Below are positions 35,999 through 45,004 of a DNA stretch of 64,000 nt, piece after piece. The notes under the pieces are model-generated. The model was not told where the DNA came from and searched no databases. It saw only the letters and a list, made by a program, of their open reading frames with translations. This stretch comes from JAGNLV01 sp964612145 (lineage in GTDB: Bacteria > Zixibacteria > MSB-5A5 > GN15 > FEB-12): contig CAZTBP010000021.1 of the NCBI GenBank assembly GCA_964612145.1, positions 9,993 to 73,992 of the forward strand. Reading direction: 5' to 3'. The number at the start of each line of letters is the position of its first letter. Position 1 is the first letter of the stretch. The position numbers were made by a program, and so were the translations under genes.

Positions 35999-38900
35999 AT
36001 GAAACGAGTGATCCTGGTACTCCTGTTTTTGGCGGGGATAACGACGTGCGCTCACACTAAAGAGGGGCGGCTGCTGCGCTTTCCGGATGTTCATCTTGAC
36101 AAGGTAGCGTTCGTGTACGCGGGCGATATTTATACCGCACCGCGATCCGGCGGTCAGGCCGTTCGTCTGACCAGTCATGAGGGCTTGGAATTGTTCCCAA
36201 AGTTCTCGCCTGACGGTTCCATAATAGCATTCACCGGGCAGTACGACGGCGACTGGGCGGTGTACGTAATGCCGGTTGGCGGGGGACAGCCAAAGCGGCT
36301 GACCTGGCATCCGGGCATTCAACAAAGCAGCGAACGGTTCGGACCGGAGAACCTCGTGATGGGTTGGAATGCCGAAGGAACCCACGTGCTCTATCGTTCC
36401 CGAAAGGGAGCCACCGATGTATGGGATGGCCGAACCTATCTGGTTTCGCTGGAGGGCGGATTGCCGGAACCGCTTCCGATGAAGCAGGCGGGATTCACGA
36501 GTCTGTCGCCTGACGGCCAGTGGGTGGCGTACTGCCCGATCTTTCGAGATTTCCGAACCTGGAAACGATACAAAGGTGGCATGGCACAGGATGTCTGGGT
36601 TTTTGATATGCAGGCGCTGACATCGGAGAAAATTACGGATTGGGAGGGCAGCGACAACATGCCGATGTGGTACCTCGACAAAATCTACTTTAACTCCGAC
36701 CGCACCAGGCCCTCCGGGCGCCTGAACCTTCATCGGTACGATACGAAATCAAAAGAGACCGTTCCGGTCACGGACTTTGTGGAGTACGATGTGCGCTGGC
36801 CCAGTCTTGGCCCCGATGGAATCGCATTTGAGATGGGTGGGTTTGTGTACGTTATGGATCTGCCGTCGGAAAGGATCCACAAAGTCGAGATTGATCTCAT
36901 TACTGACAGGCATACGGTGCGTCCTGAAATCAGGGATGTCGACGATGACATCTCCGAGTATGAGGTCGCCCCAAACGGTAAACGCGTGGTATTTGCAGCC
37001 CGGGGTGATCTGTTTACGGTCCCGGTGAAGGAGGGCAACACCAGGAAACTTGTGACCCGGTCGAACTCGCGCGAACGTTCCCCGGCATGGTCACCCGACG
37101 GCGAGTGGATCGCGTATTATACGGATGCCACCGGCGAAGAACGGCTGATGGTCACTGCTCACGACGCGAGTGAAACGCAGGCTCTTACTGCCGAAGCAAA
37201 AGGACGCAGGGGAGACCCGACATGGTCCCCGGACAGTAAAAAGCTGGCCTTCTTTGATATTGGCGGCGCGATCCGATGTCTCGATATTGAAACAGAGGAG
37301 TTGATACTGATTGACTCCGCCGAGTACGGCGGGCTGGGGGGGCCGGCCTGGTCGCCGGACAGCCGCTACCTGGCCTTTGTGAAATCGTTTGAGAATCGTA
37401 TCCGAGGTATCTTTATCTACGACTTTGAAGACGGCTCTGTCAAACCGGTGACCGAAGGTTACACGAACGACTACTGGCCGACATTTTCACCCGACGGCAA
37501 GTACCTGTTCTTTGTTTCGCAGCGTAATTTTAACCCGATTCTCAGTGACTATGAATTTTCCTTTGTCAATCAAGCCATTGAAAATCTCTACCTGATTGTG
37601 CTCCAGGACGGGGTACCGTCCCCGTTCCTCCCTGGAAGCGATGAAGCCGTGGACGCCGAGAGTGAAGAGGCTGACGAGTCCGATGGCGAAACCGGGGACG
37701 ACAAAAACATTGCCGTTGAGATTGATTTTGACGGCATTTTCGAGCGTCAGGTAGCCCTGGATCTACCATCGGGCAACTACAGCTACCCTGCAGCAATCGA
37801 CGGCGCCCTGTTTTACCTGTCTAATCCAATTTTCGGTCTGCGGGGTAAGGCCGTGCAAGAGGAGCGGGTCCTGCACAAATACGATCTCGAGAAGGAAGAG
37901 GACCATCAATTTCTGGAGAAAGCCGGAAGCTATCGAGTGACGCCGGACGGCAAACATATTCTTCTCAGCGAGGGTGGCAGCTACTACGTGGTGTCTACCG
38001 GCGGCAAGTCGGCCGATCTCTCCGAGGGACGTATCTCCACCTCCGGACTTGAAACGACAGTCGATTATCGTGCCGAATTTGAACAGATGTTCTATGAAGT
38101 CTGGCGCAACGAGCGCGACTATTTCTACGATGCGAATCTGCATGGCGTTGACTGGGAAGAAGTACGTGATAAATATGCGGTGATGCTGCCATATGTCGCG
38201 CACCGGTTCGACCTGGTCTACCTGATCGGAGAGATGATCGGTGAACTGGCCTGCTCCCACACCTACGTGGGCGGTGGCGAGTGGCCGAAAGTGAAATCTG
38301 CCGACGTGGGTGTGTTTGGGTGCGATTTTGAAATAGACGCCGAGAACGACCGGATTCGCATATCCCGAATATTACAGGGCGAGAATTTCGACGAATCGCT
38401 GCGATCGCCGCTGATCGAGCCGGGAGTCGATGTGCAGCCGGGAGACTACCTGCTGTCGATTGACGGCCAAAAAGTAACAGCGGCAACCAACCCGTACTCT
38501 CTCACGGAAAATACGGTCGGACGTACGGTGACGTTGCTGGTGAACGATCGGCCGACCGAGAACGGCGCCCGAGAAGTCGAAATTAAGCCACTCAGTTCCG
38601 AATCCGGCCTGCGGTACTACGACTGGGTGGCCAATAATCGAGCCTATGTCGATTCTGTTTCAGGCGGCGACATTGGCTACCTGCACATTCCGGACATGAG
38701 TTCATACGGGCTGTACCGGTTTACCAAGATGTTCTACCACCAGATGCGCAAGCCAGGCCTGATTATCGACGTTCGCTGGAACGGCGGCGGGTTTGTCTCC
38801 GGTCTGATTCTCGAGCGGCTGCGCCGAGTGGTCGGCGCTATGGGCAAAGGGCGCTACGGCAACAACTGGCGCTCGCCGGCGTCGGCGGTGCACGCCCACA

Positions 38901-39268
38901 TGCTGACGTTAACCAATGAGTTCTCGTGCTCCGACGGCGACTACTTCCCGTACTTCTTCCGCCAATACGGCCTTGGGCCGCTCATGGGCAAACGGACCTG
39001 GGGCGGAGTGATCGGGATAAACGGATTTACGCGCCTGGTAGACGGGGGCTACTACACCGTTCCCGGCTACGGTATTTACAGTTTGGAGGGCGAATGGGTA
39101 ATGGAAAATGTTGGGGTGGCTCCGGACATCGAGGTGGAAAACCGGCCGGAGCGACTGGTGCAGGGGTACGACGATCAGCTTGATCAGGCCATTGAGAATA
39201 TCCTCACGCGGCTGGAGGAAGATCCTAAAACACTGCCGGAGGTCAACGGTCCCCCGGATGAGCGGTAG
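35999..39268 (+). CDS. Tricorn-like S41 protease with beta-propeller and PDZ domains
   Basis: A 1089-residue exported protein (signal at residues 1-20). Residues about 20-610 form two TolB/WD40-like propellers with repeated blades such as FSPDGSIIAFTG, WSPDGEWIAYYTD, WSPDSKKLAFF and FSPDGKYLFFVS. An acidic linker (about 540-570, rich in Asp/Glu) lies between propeller parts. A tricorn C1-type helical domain (about 680-760), a PDZ domain (about 760-850, VDVQPGDYLLSIDGQKV) and an S41 protease core (about 860-1075) follow. The nucleophile Ser is expected in NEFSCSDGD. Tricorn homologues degrade oligopeptides. GGAGG stands before the ATG, and a terminator follows. Confidence 0.94.
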   Translation: MKRVILVLLFLAGITTCAHTKEGRLLRFPDVHLDKVAFVYAGDIYTAPRSGGQAVRLTSHEGLELFPKFSPDGSIIAFTGQYDGDWAVYVMPVGGGQPKRLTWHPGIQQSSERFGPENLVMGWNAEGTHVLYRSRKGATDVWDGRTYLVSLEGGLPEPLPMKQAGFTSLSPDGQWVAYCPIFRDFRTWKRYKGGMAQDVWVFDMQALTSEKITDWEGSDNMPMWYLDKIYFNSDRTRPSGRLNLHRYDTKSKETVPVTDFVEYDVRWPSLGPDGIAFEMGGFVYVMDLPSERIHKVEIDLITDRHTVRPEIRDVDDDISEYEVAPNGKRVVFAARGDLFTVPVKEGNTRKLVTRSNSRERSPAWSPDGEWIAYYTDATGEERLMVTAHDASETQALTAEAKGRRGDPTWSPDSKKLAFFDIGGAIRCLDIETEELILIDSAEYGGLGGPAWSPDSRYLAFVKSFENRIRGIFIYDFEDGSVKPVTEGYTNDYWPTFSPDGKYLFFVSQRNFNPILSDYEFSFVNQAIENLYLIVLQDGVPSPFLPGSDEAVDAESEEADESDGETGDDKNIAVEIDFDGIFERQVALDLPSGNYSYPAAIDGALFYLSNPIFGLRGKAVQEERVLHKYDLEKEEDHQFLEKAGSYRVTPDGKHILLSEGGSYYVVSTGGKSADLSEGRISTSGLETTVDYRAEFEQMFYEVWRNERDYFYDANLHGVDWEEVRDKYAVMLPYVAHRFDLVYLIGEMIGELACSHTYVGGGEWPKVKSADVGVFGCDFEIDAENDRIRISRILQGENFDESLRSPLIEPGVDVQPGDYLLSIDGQKVTAATNPYSLTENTVGRTVTLLVNDRPTENGAREVEIKPLSSESGLRYYDWVANNRAYVDSVSGGDIGYLHIPDMSSYGLYRFTKMFYHQMRKPGLIIDVRWNGGGFVSGLILERLRRVVGAMGKGRYGNNWRSPASAVHAHMLTLTNEFSCSDGDYFPYFFRQYGLGPLMGKRTWGGVIGINGFTRLVDGGYYTVPGYGIYSLEGEWVMENVGVAPDIEVENRPERLVQGYDDQLDQAIENILTRLEEDPKTLPEVNGPPDER

Positions 39269-39286
39269 GAAGATCCGCAAAGCAAC

Positions 39287-39323
39287 GAAAGAAGGCCGAT
39301 CCGAATGGATCGACCTTCTTCCT
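39287..39323. terminator. Terminator after the tricorn-like gene, probably bidirectional
   Basis: A stem of about 14 bp with one mismatch (39289-39302 and 39307-39320) and a GAAT loop has TTCC on the plus side and TTTCGTT on the minus side. It lies between convergent genes. Confidence 0.7.
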
Positions 39324-39344
39324 TAAAGCGCCAAGAACGTGGCT

Positions 39345-39458
39345 TCAATGCTTGACCGTCATGGTTCGCGTTTCGGACCAATCGCCGATAGTCAGTGTGT
39401 AGAGATACTGACCGGGAAGATAGTCTTCGCTCCATAAGCGTATATCCCTGGATCCTGC
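39345..39458 (-). pseudogene. Remnant of a type IX-like C-terminal sorting domain
   Basis: A 37-codon minus-strand frame with a normal stop but a stop codon directly upstream reads RDIRLWSEDYLPGQYLYTL followed by TIGDWSETRTMTVKH. This matches the last strands of the sorting domains seen intact at 46962 and 48624 (GIYFYR ... SKKM). Further upstream to about 39555, recognisable pieces such as VTVSNQDTTVG are in other frames, so the domain has decayed by frameshifts. It is downstream of the dockerin-bearing subtilisin and may be the end of an older gene fused or swapped there. Confidence 0.6.
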
Positions 39459-39562
39459 TTACATAGGGCTTTTCAAATGCTCCGGCAGCCAACTGCTCGG
39501 ATTGAGGATAGCAGTCTCTTACGCTGTGCCCTACAGTTGTGTCCTGGTTTGAGACCGTAACG

Positions 39563-40981
39563 TCAGTCGTAGCACGGGAGAACTATTGTACCGCCCCTGA
39601 AGAGGAAGTCAACGAGGACGGTAATGTCAGAGACGTCTAGTTCGCCGGTACAATCGTTGTCGGCCAAAAGTTCAGACGGGGTCGGCTGCGGTCCCGCGCG
39701 AAACAGGAAATCAATGAGAACGGTCAAGTCGGTCACGTTAATTTCATTATCACCATTGGAATCGCCCCGACTCCAGGCAAGAATCGCATTGAGGGCATCG
39801 ACTTGTCCCCATCCGTAATAATCCTGTGGGGGAGAGATAGTACCGGAATTGAGGTCGGTGCGGGCTGATTGCTGCAGCGACTGGACTATTTCGTCGGCCG
39901 TGAGTTCGGGCTGGCGGTGCTTGAGCAGGGTGGCCGCGCCGGTGACAATCGGTGCGGCGAAGGAAGTCCCACTCCAGGTTCCCCATGAATATTCGCCGGG
40001 TAATGCGCTGTAGACATCGACACCCGGTGCAGAGAGGCTTATATGCGGGCCATAGTTGGTCCAGCTGGCCGGTGACTCAGAGGCATCAAGGGCCGAAACG
40101 GCAATTACTTCGGGAAGCGCGGCCGGATAGGCCGGCGTTGACGTGGAATCGTTGCCGGCGGCGGCGACCATTATGATATCAGCCGACGCAGCATCGGTGA
40201 CTGCGGAAGCGATGAGAGCGTCGGAATCGTAGGATCCAAAACTCATGTTTATGGCATCGGCTCCGGCATCGATAGCAGCCCAGACGGCGGAGGCAATGTA
40301 GAAGCTGCTGGAGTAGCCGGACGTGTCGAATACGCGAATAGGCAGAATTGTAGCTTCCGGTGCCGTCAAGCGGATCAGGCCCGAAACGAACGTTCCGTGA
40401 CCGTACAGCGTTCCCTGGACTTCCTCGGGCAGATCGTCCCCATCGACAAGGTCGGTTGCGAGGCGGCTTATGCAACTGTCAAACAGGGGGTGGTCGTAAG
40501 CAAGGCCGTTGTCAATCACGGCCACCAGCAGGGAGGAACCGTCGGCGAGCTGTTGTGCGGCAGCCAAGCCGATATTAAACGAGTCGGCCTGCGTGTAGTA
40601 GGACTCGGGGCTCACCCCGCTTAAGTACGGCGGGTGGTTTTGATCAGGGAAGGACTGGCTGATCTGGTACGGCTCCGGGAAACGGACCTGGAAATTCGGG
40701 TAGGCCGTTTCCACGCCCGGGTGGTTCCGAAGGTATGTAAGAGCAACCGATACCGTCAGGCTCTCGGGGAGGTTAATGAGGAAGGTTGAGCGACTAAAGA
40801 CGCTGTCGATAACTTCAGCCTCAATGGGAATGACAATCGAGTCAGCGTCGAAGAACTCGCTGATTCGCATGACAGCCTGATTGCCGATGGTATCGGCCTC
40901 AAGGGATTGGGCCGATCCGACACAGATTACGCAGAGAAGCGCCAGAATAAGGGATCGTATGTGACAGTCGCGTATGTGCAT
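39563..40981 (-). CDS. Secreted subtilisin-like protease (S8) with dockerin pair
   Basis: A 472-residue protease, last in the sigma/regulator/TPR-CHAT operon. ATG 40981 gives a clean signal peptide (MHIRDCHIRSLILALLCVICVGSA); ATG 41002, which overlaps the CHAT gene stop, is an alternative, and AAGGAG lies between them. A short inhibitor-I9-like propeptide (VFSRSTFLINLPESLTVSVALTYLRNHPGVETAYPN) precedes the catalytic core. The triad is Asp in AVIDNGLAYDHP, His in GHGTFVSG and Ser in GTSFAAPIVTGA. A dockerin pair closes the protein (EINVTDLTVLIDFLFRAGP and LDVSDITVLVDFLFRGG). Coupling to a CHAT protease gene suggests a shared regulatory or proteolytic pathway. Confidence 0.93.
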   Translation of the reverse strand: MHIRDCHIRSLILALLCVICVGSAQSLEADTIGNQAVMRISEFFDADSIVIPIEAEVIDSVFSRSTFLINLPESLTVSVALTYLRNHPGVETAYPNFQVRFPEPYQISQSFPDQNHPPYLSGVSPESYYTQADSFNIGLAAAQQLADGSSLLVAVIDNGLAYDHPLFDSCISRLATDLVDGDDLPEEVQGTLYGHGTFVSGLIRLTAPEATILPIRVFDTSGYSSSFYIASAVWAAIDAGADAINMSFGSYDSDALIASAVTDAASADIIMVAAAGNDSTSTPAYPAALPEVIAVSALDASESPASWTNYGPHISLSAPGVDVYSALPGEYSWGTWSGTSFAAPIVTGAATLLKHRQPELTADEIVQSLQQSARTDLNSGTISPPQDYYGWGQVDALNAILAWSRGDSNGDNEINVTDLTVLIDFLFRAGPQPTPSELLADNDCTGELDVSDITVLVDFLFRGGTIVLPCYD

Positions 40982-40998
40982 ATTTTGCTCGCTCCTTA

Positions 40999-43758
40999 TC
41001 ATAGACCTAAGAGAATGAAGCCGCCCCAGAGGGCCGGGTCACCGGTGAGTTCGCGCATCCGGCTGACAGCTGTCTTATACGCGCGAGGAATGTCGCCGGT
41101 ATGCTTGAGTTGCCGATAAAACTCGACCATGAAGACCATACTCAGTTTATCGGAGACCGGCCACTGTGACGCCAGTACGTAGCAGCTGCCGGCCTGGTAA
41201 AAAGCGCGCGCGAGACTGAATGAGTTACCATAATATAAGCCCGGCGCGGCGGTTTGGCAACCGGAGAGCGTAACAAGTTCCGCCCGGACGCCGTGGCGGA
41301 ACAAGTCGAACGGGAAATAGGGACCGTCGGATAAGAGAATCCGGGAGAACAGCGGGTTTTCCGAGGACCGTGAAGCGTGAGCGGCGATGTGCAGGAAGCC
41401 GGTGGCACGACGCAGTTCCTTTTCCAGCGAGGAGCGGTTGGCAGAATCGGCTTCATGCAAGGTTGCCGTGCCGAAGAATGTGCTGATAGCCCGTCCTTCC
41501 AGTCCGACAGCCGGTAGTTGTTCGGGTGTCGCGGCGAAAATAGCGCTGCAGCGGCGGTCGAAATTGACGGTTTTTCTGCGGCGGCGTGTCAGGTCTTCAG
41601 GGCTGGCGGCGATTCTTATGTCGTATCGATCGCAGAGGTAGGTGCCGTCGTCGTCGACAAGCAAACCAAAGGGGACATCTGTCAGGGAGGCATCGGGCAA
41701 CAGGACAATGCGGCTGCCGTTGACGTGCGGGCCGATCGGCTTTACAAGGGCCTCGTATACACTTTTAAGATAGTGCCGTACGCCTGCATTACCGGAGTGG
41801 CTGGTGTGGGTGTCTTGGACGGACCGCTCGAGGAGGAAGTGCATTCGGCGGAGCAAGGAGTTCAGCTGCTGTCGATTGACCTCGAGTTGAATGAGCCTGA
41901 CTGAGTCAGAATTCACGATAAATGCCAGGATATCATCGCCGGTACGCATATAGCTGACGAGGGTTTCCCCGGGGGACAGGAATTCACGAACGCTGTCAAG
42001 CCGGGTGGCGGTAGCAGTAGATAGGGCAGCAGAGGCTTTTGAGTATGACCGAATTTTCTGTTCGTGGCGCCAAAGTTGCTGTTCGATAGCTCGGTATGGC
42101 AGAGCCTCACGGGTCGTATCGCTGCCCTGATACAGCAGGTTGTGTTTCTTGAGTTCGGTTCTCAGACGGTCCCGCTCCTCGAGCAGATTGGGGGGGACTG
42201 TAGACGTATCGACAGTGCGCGTGTTGAACCGATCGTTGACGGTTTGCAGGCCCTTGAGATTCCAGGTAAGGGCTTCGCCAATCCGGTTCATTTGGACGAG
42301 GCAATCGACTGTTTTTCGATAGGTGTCATACTTGTCCAGGACGAAGAAAAAGCGGATTTCATCGGAGTACAGCCCGGTCAGCATGGTTTCAATTCGGTCG
42401 ACAGCCGAGAGGAAAGCTTTTAAGGCCCTGCTGTAGTTGCCCTGGGCGAAGTGGCAGCGGCCTATTAGATGGTAGAGGTCGTGCTGTTGATAGCTGACCG
42501 GTTTGGATCGCAGCAGCGCTTGCGCACGGCGGATAGTTTCGGCATGGCGTCCTCTGCCGGCGGCGGCATCGAGTCTGGCGATCTCGGCGTCGAGTCGACG
42601 GCGCGTATCACCGCTTTTGCTGAACCAGGTCAGCGCATCCTTGGCGGACTGCTGAGCCTGCTTAAACCGACGGCGGCGGAGATAAAGTCTGCTTCGGGCC
42701 ATCTGGACCATGCCAAGCCAGAGCAGGTTGTTTTCTTTTTTAAACACGTGGCGGGCACGAGTGAGTAATTTCGAGGCCGGCGCGAGATCGTTGAGGGCAA
42801 GGCGGGCCCACGCGGCAAACCACGTAGCTTTGGCTTCCTCATACCGCATACCGAGTTGCTTGAACTCCGGGATGATCTCATCACACAAGAGAGCGGCGGC
42901 GCCGGGCTGGTTCAGGTGCAGGTGTAGTTCGGCGAGGTCAAGACGGGTAACGGCCGATGATTTTTGATCGCCGAGAGCGTCGAAACGGTCCTGAACCTGT
43001 TCAAAAGTGCGAAGGGCTTCGGCGTAGCGGTCTTCCAGGAAATAGAGATAGCCTAACGAGTAACGGGCCTGAGTTTCGGCGATTTCAAGGCCGGCCTTGC
43101 TGTAGAGATCGGCGGTCGAATCGTACAGTCTGCGGGCACGGTCAAACTGTCCGAGGTTGGCGAAAATGTTCGCCCGGTTGTATTCGACAATAGCCAGGGC
43201 GACTCCGCCTTCTTCGGCAAAGATGTCGCGGGCGGCATCGTAGTATCGCAGGGCGGCATGGTTGTTGTCCAGCCGGTGGTGCACATTGCCGAGGTTGGTC
43301 ATGACCATGGCGGCGTCGCGCGTCAGCTTTTTCCGGCGAAAGTAGGAAAGGGACTGTTTACCGATAGTAATAGCCTCTTTGTGTTGACCGAGGTACATAT
43401 GAACATCCATCAGGCCGCGGCCAATCCTGGCACGGTTTTCGTAGTCACGGTTTCGCGTGAACAATTCATATGCGAGGCGGTACATTTTGAGGGCCTTGCT
43501 GAATTCGCCGCGCCAGTGGTGGACCCGCCCGGCGATTCCGTAGGTGCGCGGGACCAGAGCCGACGGCAGGTACCGGCGCACGGCGCCCACCGACTCAGCC
43601 AGTTGCTCCGCCTTTTTGAGATCGGTGCGCAGGAGGCTGTTTGCGGCAGCATCGAGATCCTGCATGAGGGCCCGTTCGTCGCCGTCATAGGCAGCCTCAA
43701 TCAGCTCAGCAACTGCCTTGCGGCTATTGAGCTGCCTGATGTCACGGTTCGTTATCAT
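40999..43758 (-). CDS. TPR-CHAT caspase-like protease, cytoplasmic
   Basis: A 919-residue protein without a signal peptide. Residues about 60-560 are tetratricopeptide repeats (for example AAMVMTNLGNVHHRLDNNHAALRYYDAA). A coiled linker (about 560-610) leads to a C-terminal CHAT domain (about 650-919) with the caspase-type dyad: His794 in LHIAAHA and Cys834 in TLSGCQTA. CHAT proteases are clan CD peptidases related to separase and caspases. TPR-CHAT proteins act as regulated proteases, for example Csx29 in type III-E CRISPR, which cleaves a protein that restrains a sigma factor. Here the gene overlaps its upstream regulator by 4 bp, and an ECF sigma gene leads the operon. Confidence 0.92.
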   Translation of the reverse strand: MITNRDIRQLNSRKAVAELIEAAYDGDERALMQDLDAAANSLLRTDLKKAEQLAESVGAVRRYLPSALVPRTYGIAGRVHHWRGEFSKALKMYRLAYELFTRNRDYENRARIGRGLMDVHMYLGQHKEAITIGKQSLSYFRRKKLTRDAAMVMTNLGNVHHRLDNNHAALRYYDAARDIFAEEGGVALAIVEYNRANIFANLGQFDRARRLYDSTADLYSKAGLEIAETQARYSLGYLYFLEDRYAEALRTFEQVQDRFDALGDQKSSAVTRLDLAELHLHLNQPGAAALLCDEIIPEFKQLGMRYEEAKATWFAAWARLALNDLAPASKLLTRARHVFKKENNLLWLGMVQMARSRLYLRRRRFKQAQQSAKDALTWFSKSGDTRRRLDAEIARLDAAAGRGRHAETIRRAQALLRSKPVSYQQHDLYHLIGRCHFAQGNYSRALKAFLSAVDRIETMLTGLYSDEIRFFFVLDKYDTYRKTVDCLVQMNRIGEALTWNLKGLQTVNDRFNTRTVDTSTVPPNLLEERDRLRTELKKHNLLYQGSDTTREALPYRAIEQQLWRHEQKIRSYSKASAALSTATATRLDSVREFLSPGETLVSYMRTGDDILAFIVNSDSVRLIQLEVNRQQLNSLLRRMHFLLERSVQDTHTSHSGNAGVRHYLKSVYEALVKPIGPHVNGSRIVLLPDASLTDVPFGLLVDDDGTYLCDRYDIRIAASPEDLTRRRRKTVNFDRRCSAIFAATPEQLPAVGLEGRAISTFFGTATLHEADSANRSSLEKELRRATGFLHIAAHASRSSENPLFSRILLSDGPYFPFDLFRHGVRAELVTLSGCQTAAPGLYYGNSFSLARAFYQAGSCYVLASQWPVSDKLSMVFMVEFYRQLKHTGDIPRAYKTAVSRMRELTGDPALWGGFILLGL

Positions 43759-44345
43759 AGATCGATTTCTATCGTCCCCAGCAATGTGCGCCCGTCGTAA
43801 AGGTGCAGTTCATAGTTATCGCGTCCAAGCCGCTCAAAGCGGAACAGGCCGAACTTGTCGCAGTCGGCGGTGTGTTTCTTGCCGCCGGCTTGAGCCGTGA
43901 CCCGGAGGTTTAACATTTCGGTGTTGTCTCTGATTTGTCCGATCAATTCGAAGGAATCCGGGGTCAGGGGATAGCTGGAAGCATCGATCGTGAGATCACC
44001 GAGACGGAATTTCAGCCGCCGGCTGTCAATAGCCGCCGGCCGGATATCGCTTGGCAGCGGCAGCAGTTTGGAGTCATAGATAACAACGCCCTGTTTGTTC
44101 TTCTGGCTGCGTTGAAAATCTGCGAACATTCGATCCGAGACGGATTCGATGGCTTTGGCGATCTTTGGCCATTCGACATCCCTACTGCCCTCGATCATGC
44201 GTTGTACCAGTTCGGAGAGTTCCGCCAATTCGGGATCTTTCCGGAGCAGGTTTTCGATCCGGACAGTCTCTTTGTCCGAGAGTTCGCCTCGATGAAACCG
44301 CGTGAGGAGTTCAACATCAATTTGTTTATGTGTCATAGTGCGCAT
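43755..44345 (-). CDS. Putative cytoplasmic regulator between ECF sigma and TPR-CHAT protease
   Basis: A 196-residue protein with no transmembrane segment. The N-terminal helical part (VELLTRFHRGELSDKETVRIENLLRKDPEL) resembles the helical core of anti-sigma domains, but without the zinc His/Cys set. The C-terminal half (about 110-196) is beta-rich, ending in KFGLFRFERLGRDNYELHLYDGR and LGTIEIDL. It lies 23 bp after the sigma gene and overlaps the CHAT gene by 4 bp. From position I infer that it binds the sigma factor and is controlled, perhaps cleaved, by the CHAT protease. There is no direct evidence for that, and no family is recognised. Confidence 0.6.
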   Translation of the reverse strand: MRTMTHKQIDVELLTRFHRGELSDKETVRIENLLRKDPELAELSELVQRMIEGSRDVEWPKIAKAIESVSDRMFADFQRSQKNKQGVVIYDSKLLPLPSDIRPAAIDSRRLKFRLGDLTIDASSYPLTPDSFELIGQIRDNTEMLNLRVTAQAGGKKHTADCDKFGLFRFERLGRDNYELHLYDGRTLLGTIEIDL

Positions 44346-44368
44346 CCGTTACTAATGCACGTTCAGTT

Positions 44369-44947
44369 TTATTTTCCAAAGTCAAAGCCGCTTCGTTTGA
44401 GAATGCGGCGAAGTTTTTCCAGTGACCGCTGCCGCGTAGGGCCGATCGAGCTGACCGGCATGCCGAGTTCATGAGCGGCGCGTTCGTAGTCCGGGTCAGA
44501 GCCTTCGAAGAACAGGAGGCGCAGGAGTTTGTATTCGCGTTCGGGCAGCTTGGCCATGGCTTCGGCGACCTGTTCTTTCTTCTTGGACTCGTCATACAAT
44601 TCATCCGGTCGGGGTGCAGTGCCTGCCTGGCCGGCTTCCAGTTCCGGTCCGCCGACATACTCAAGGAAACGTGAGCGGCGGGTCAGCGCATATACTTCCC
44701 TGCGGGTTGCGGTGCCGACATAAGACAGCAACTTGTTCGGCGACCGGATCTTATCCAGGTTTGTCAGCAGGATATACAGCACCTGCCCGAAAATATCAAA
44801 GCTTTCCTCACGCGACAGTTTCATTGAGCGGCAGATGGAAAACACGATGGGTGAGATGCGGGATACAAGGTCCCGCCAGGCCTCAGCATCGCCGGATCGG
44901 CATCGGTCGACCAGAGATGAGATGTCGTGTCGGCTCCGTTTGGTCAT
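44369..44947 (-). CDS. ECF-like RNA polymerase sigma factor of the TPR-CHAT cassette
   Basis: A 192-residue sigma-70 family protein. Region 2 is divergent (AWRDLVSRISPIVFSICRSMKLSREESFDIFGQVLYIL ... LLSYVGTATRREVYALTR). Region 4 is clearer (AMAKLPEREYKLLRLLFFEGSDPDYERAAHELGMPVSSIGPTRQRSLEKLRRIL). The GPTRQRSL helix fits the promoter-contacting part of the subgroup often found with signalling ATPases or CHAT proteins. It heads the operon sigma - regulator - TPR-CHAT - subtilisin, and may drive it and other genes. No strong ribosome-binding site is visible. Confidence 0.85.
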   Translation of the reverse strand: MTKRSRHDISSLVDRCRSGDAEAWRDLVSRISPIVFSICRSMKLSREESFDIFGQVLYILLTNLDKIRSPNKLLSYVGTATRREVYALTRRSRFLEYVGGPELEAGQAGTAPRPDELYDESKKKEQVAEAMAKLPEREYKLLRLLFFEGSDPDYERAAHELGMPVSSIGPTRQRSLEKLRRILKRSGFDFGK

Positions 44948-45004
44948 TCACTTGTCGTTTCGCTTGTCTTATTGCCAGCGGATTCTCCACAGAAAGCGCT
45001 GCAC

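Noticed and set aside
40999..44947. Type III-E CRISPR system from the TPR-CHAT and sigma genes
   Set aside because: No repeat array, gRAMP/Cas7-11 or other cas gene is present; only the output logic is similar.
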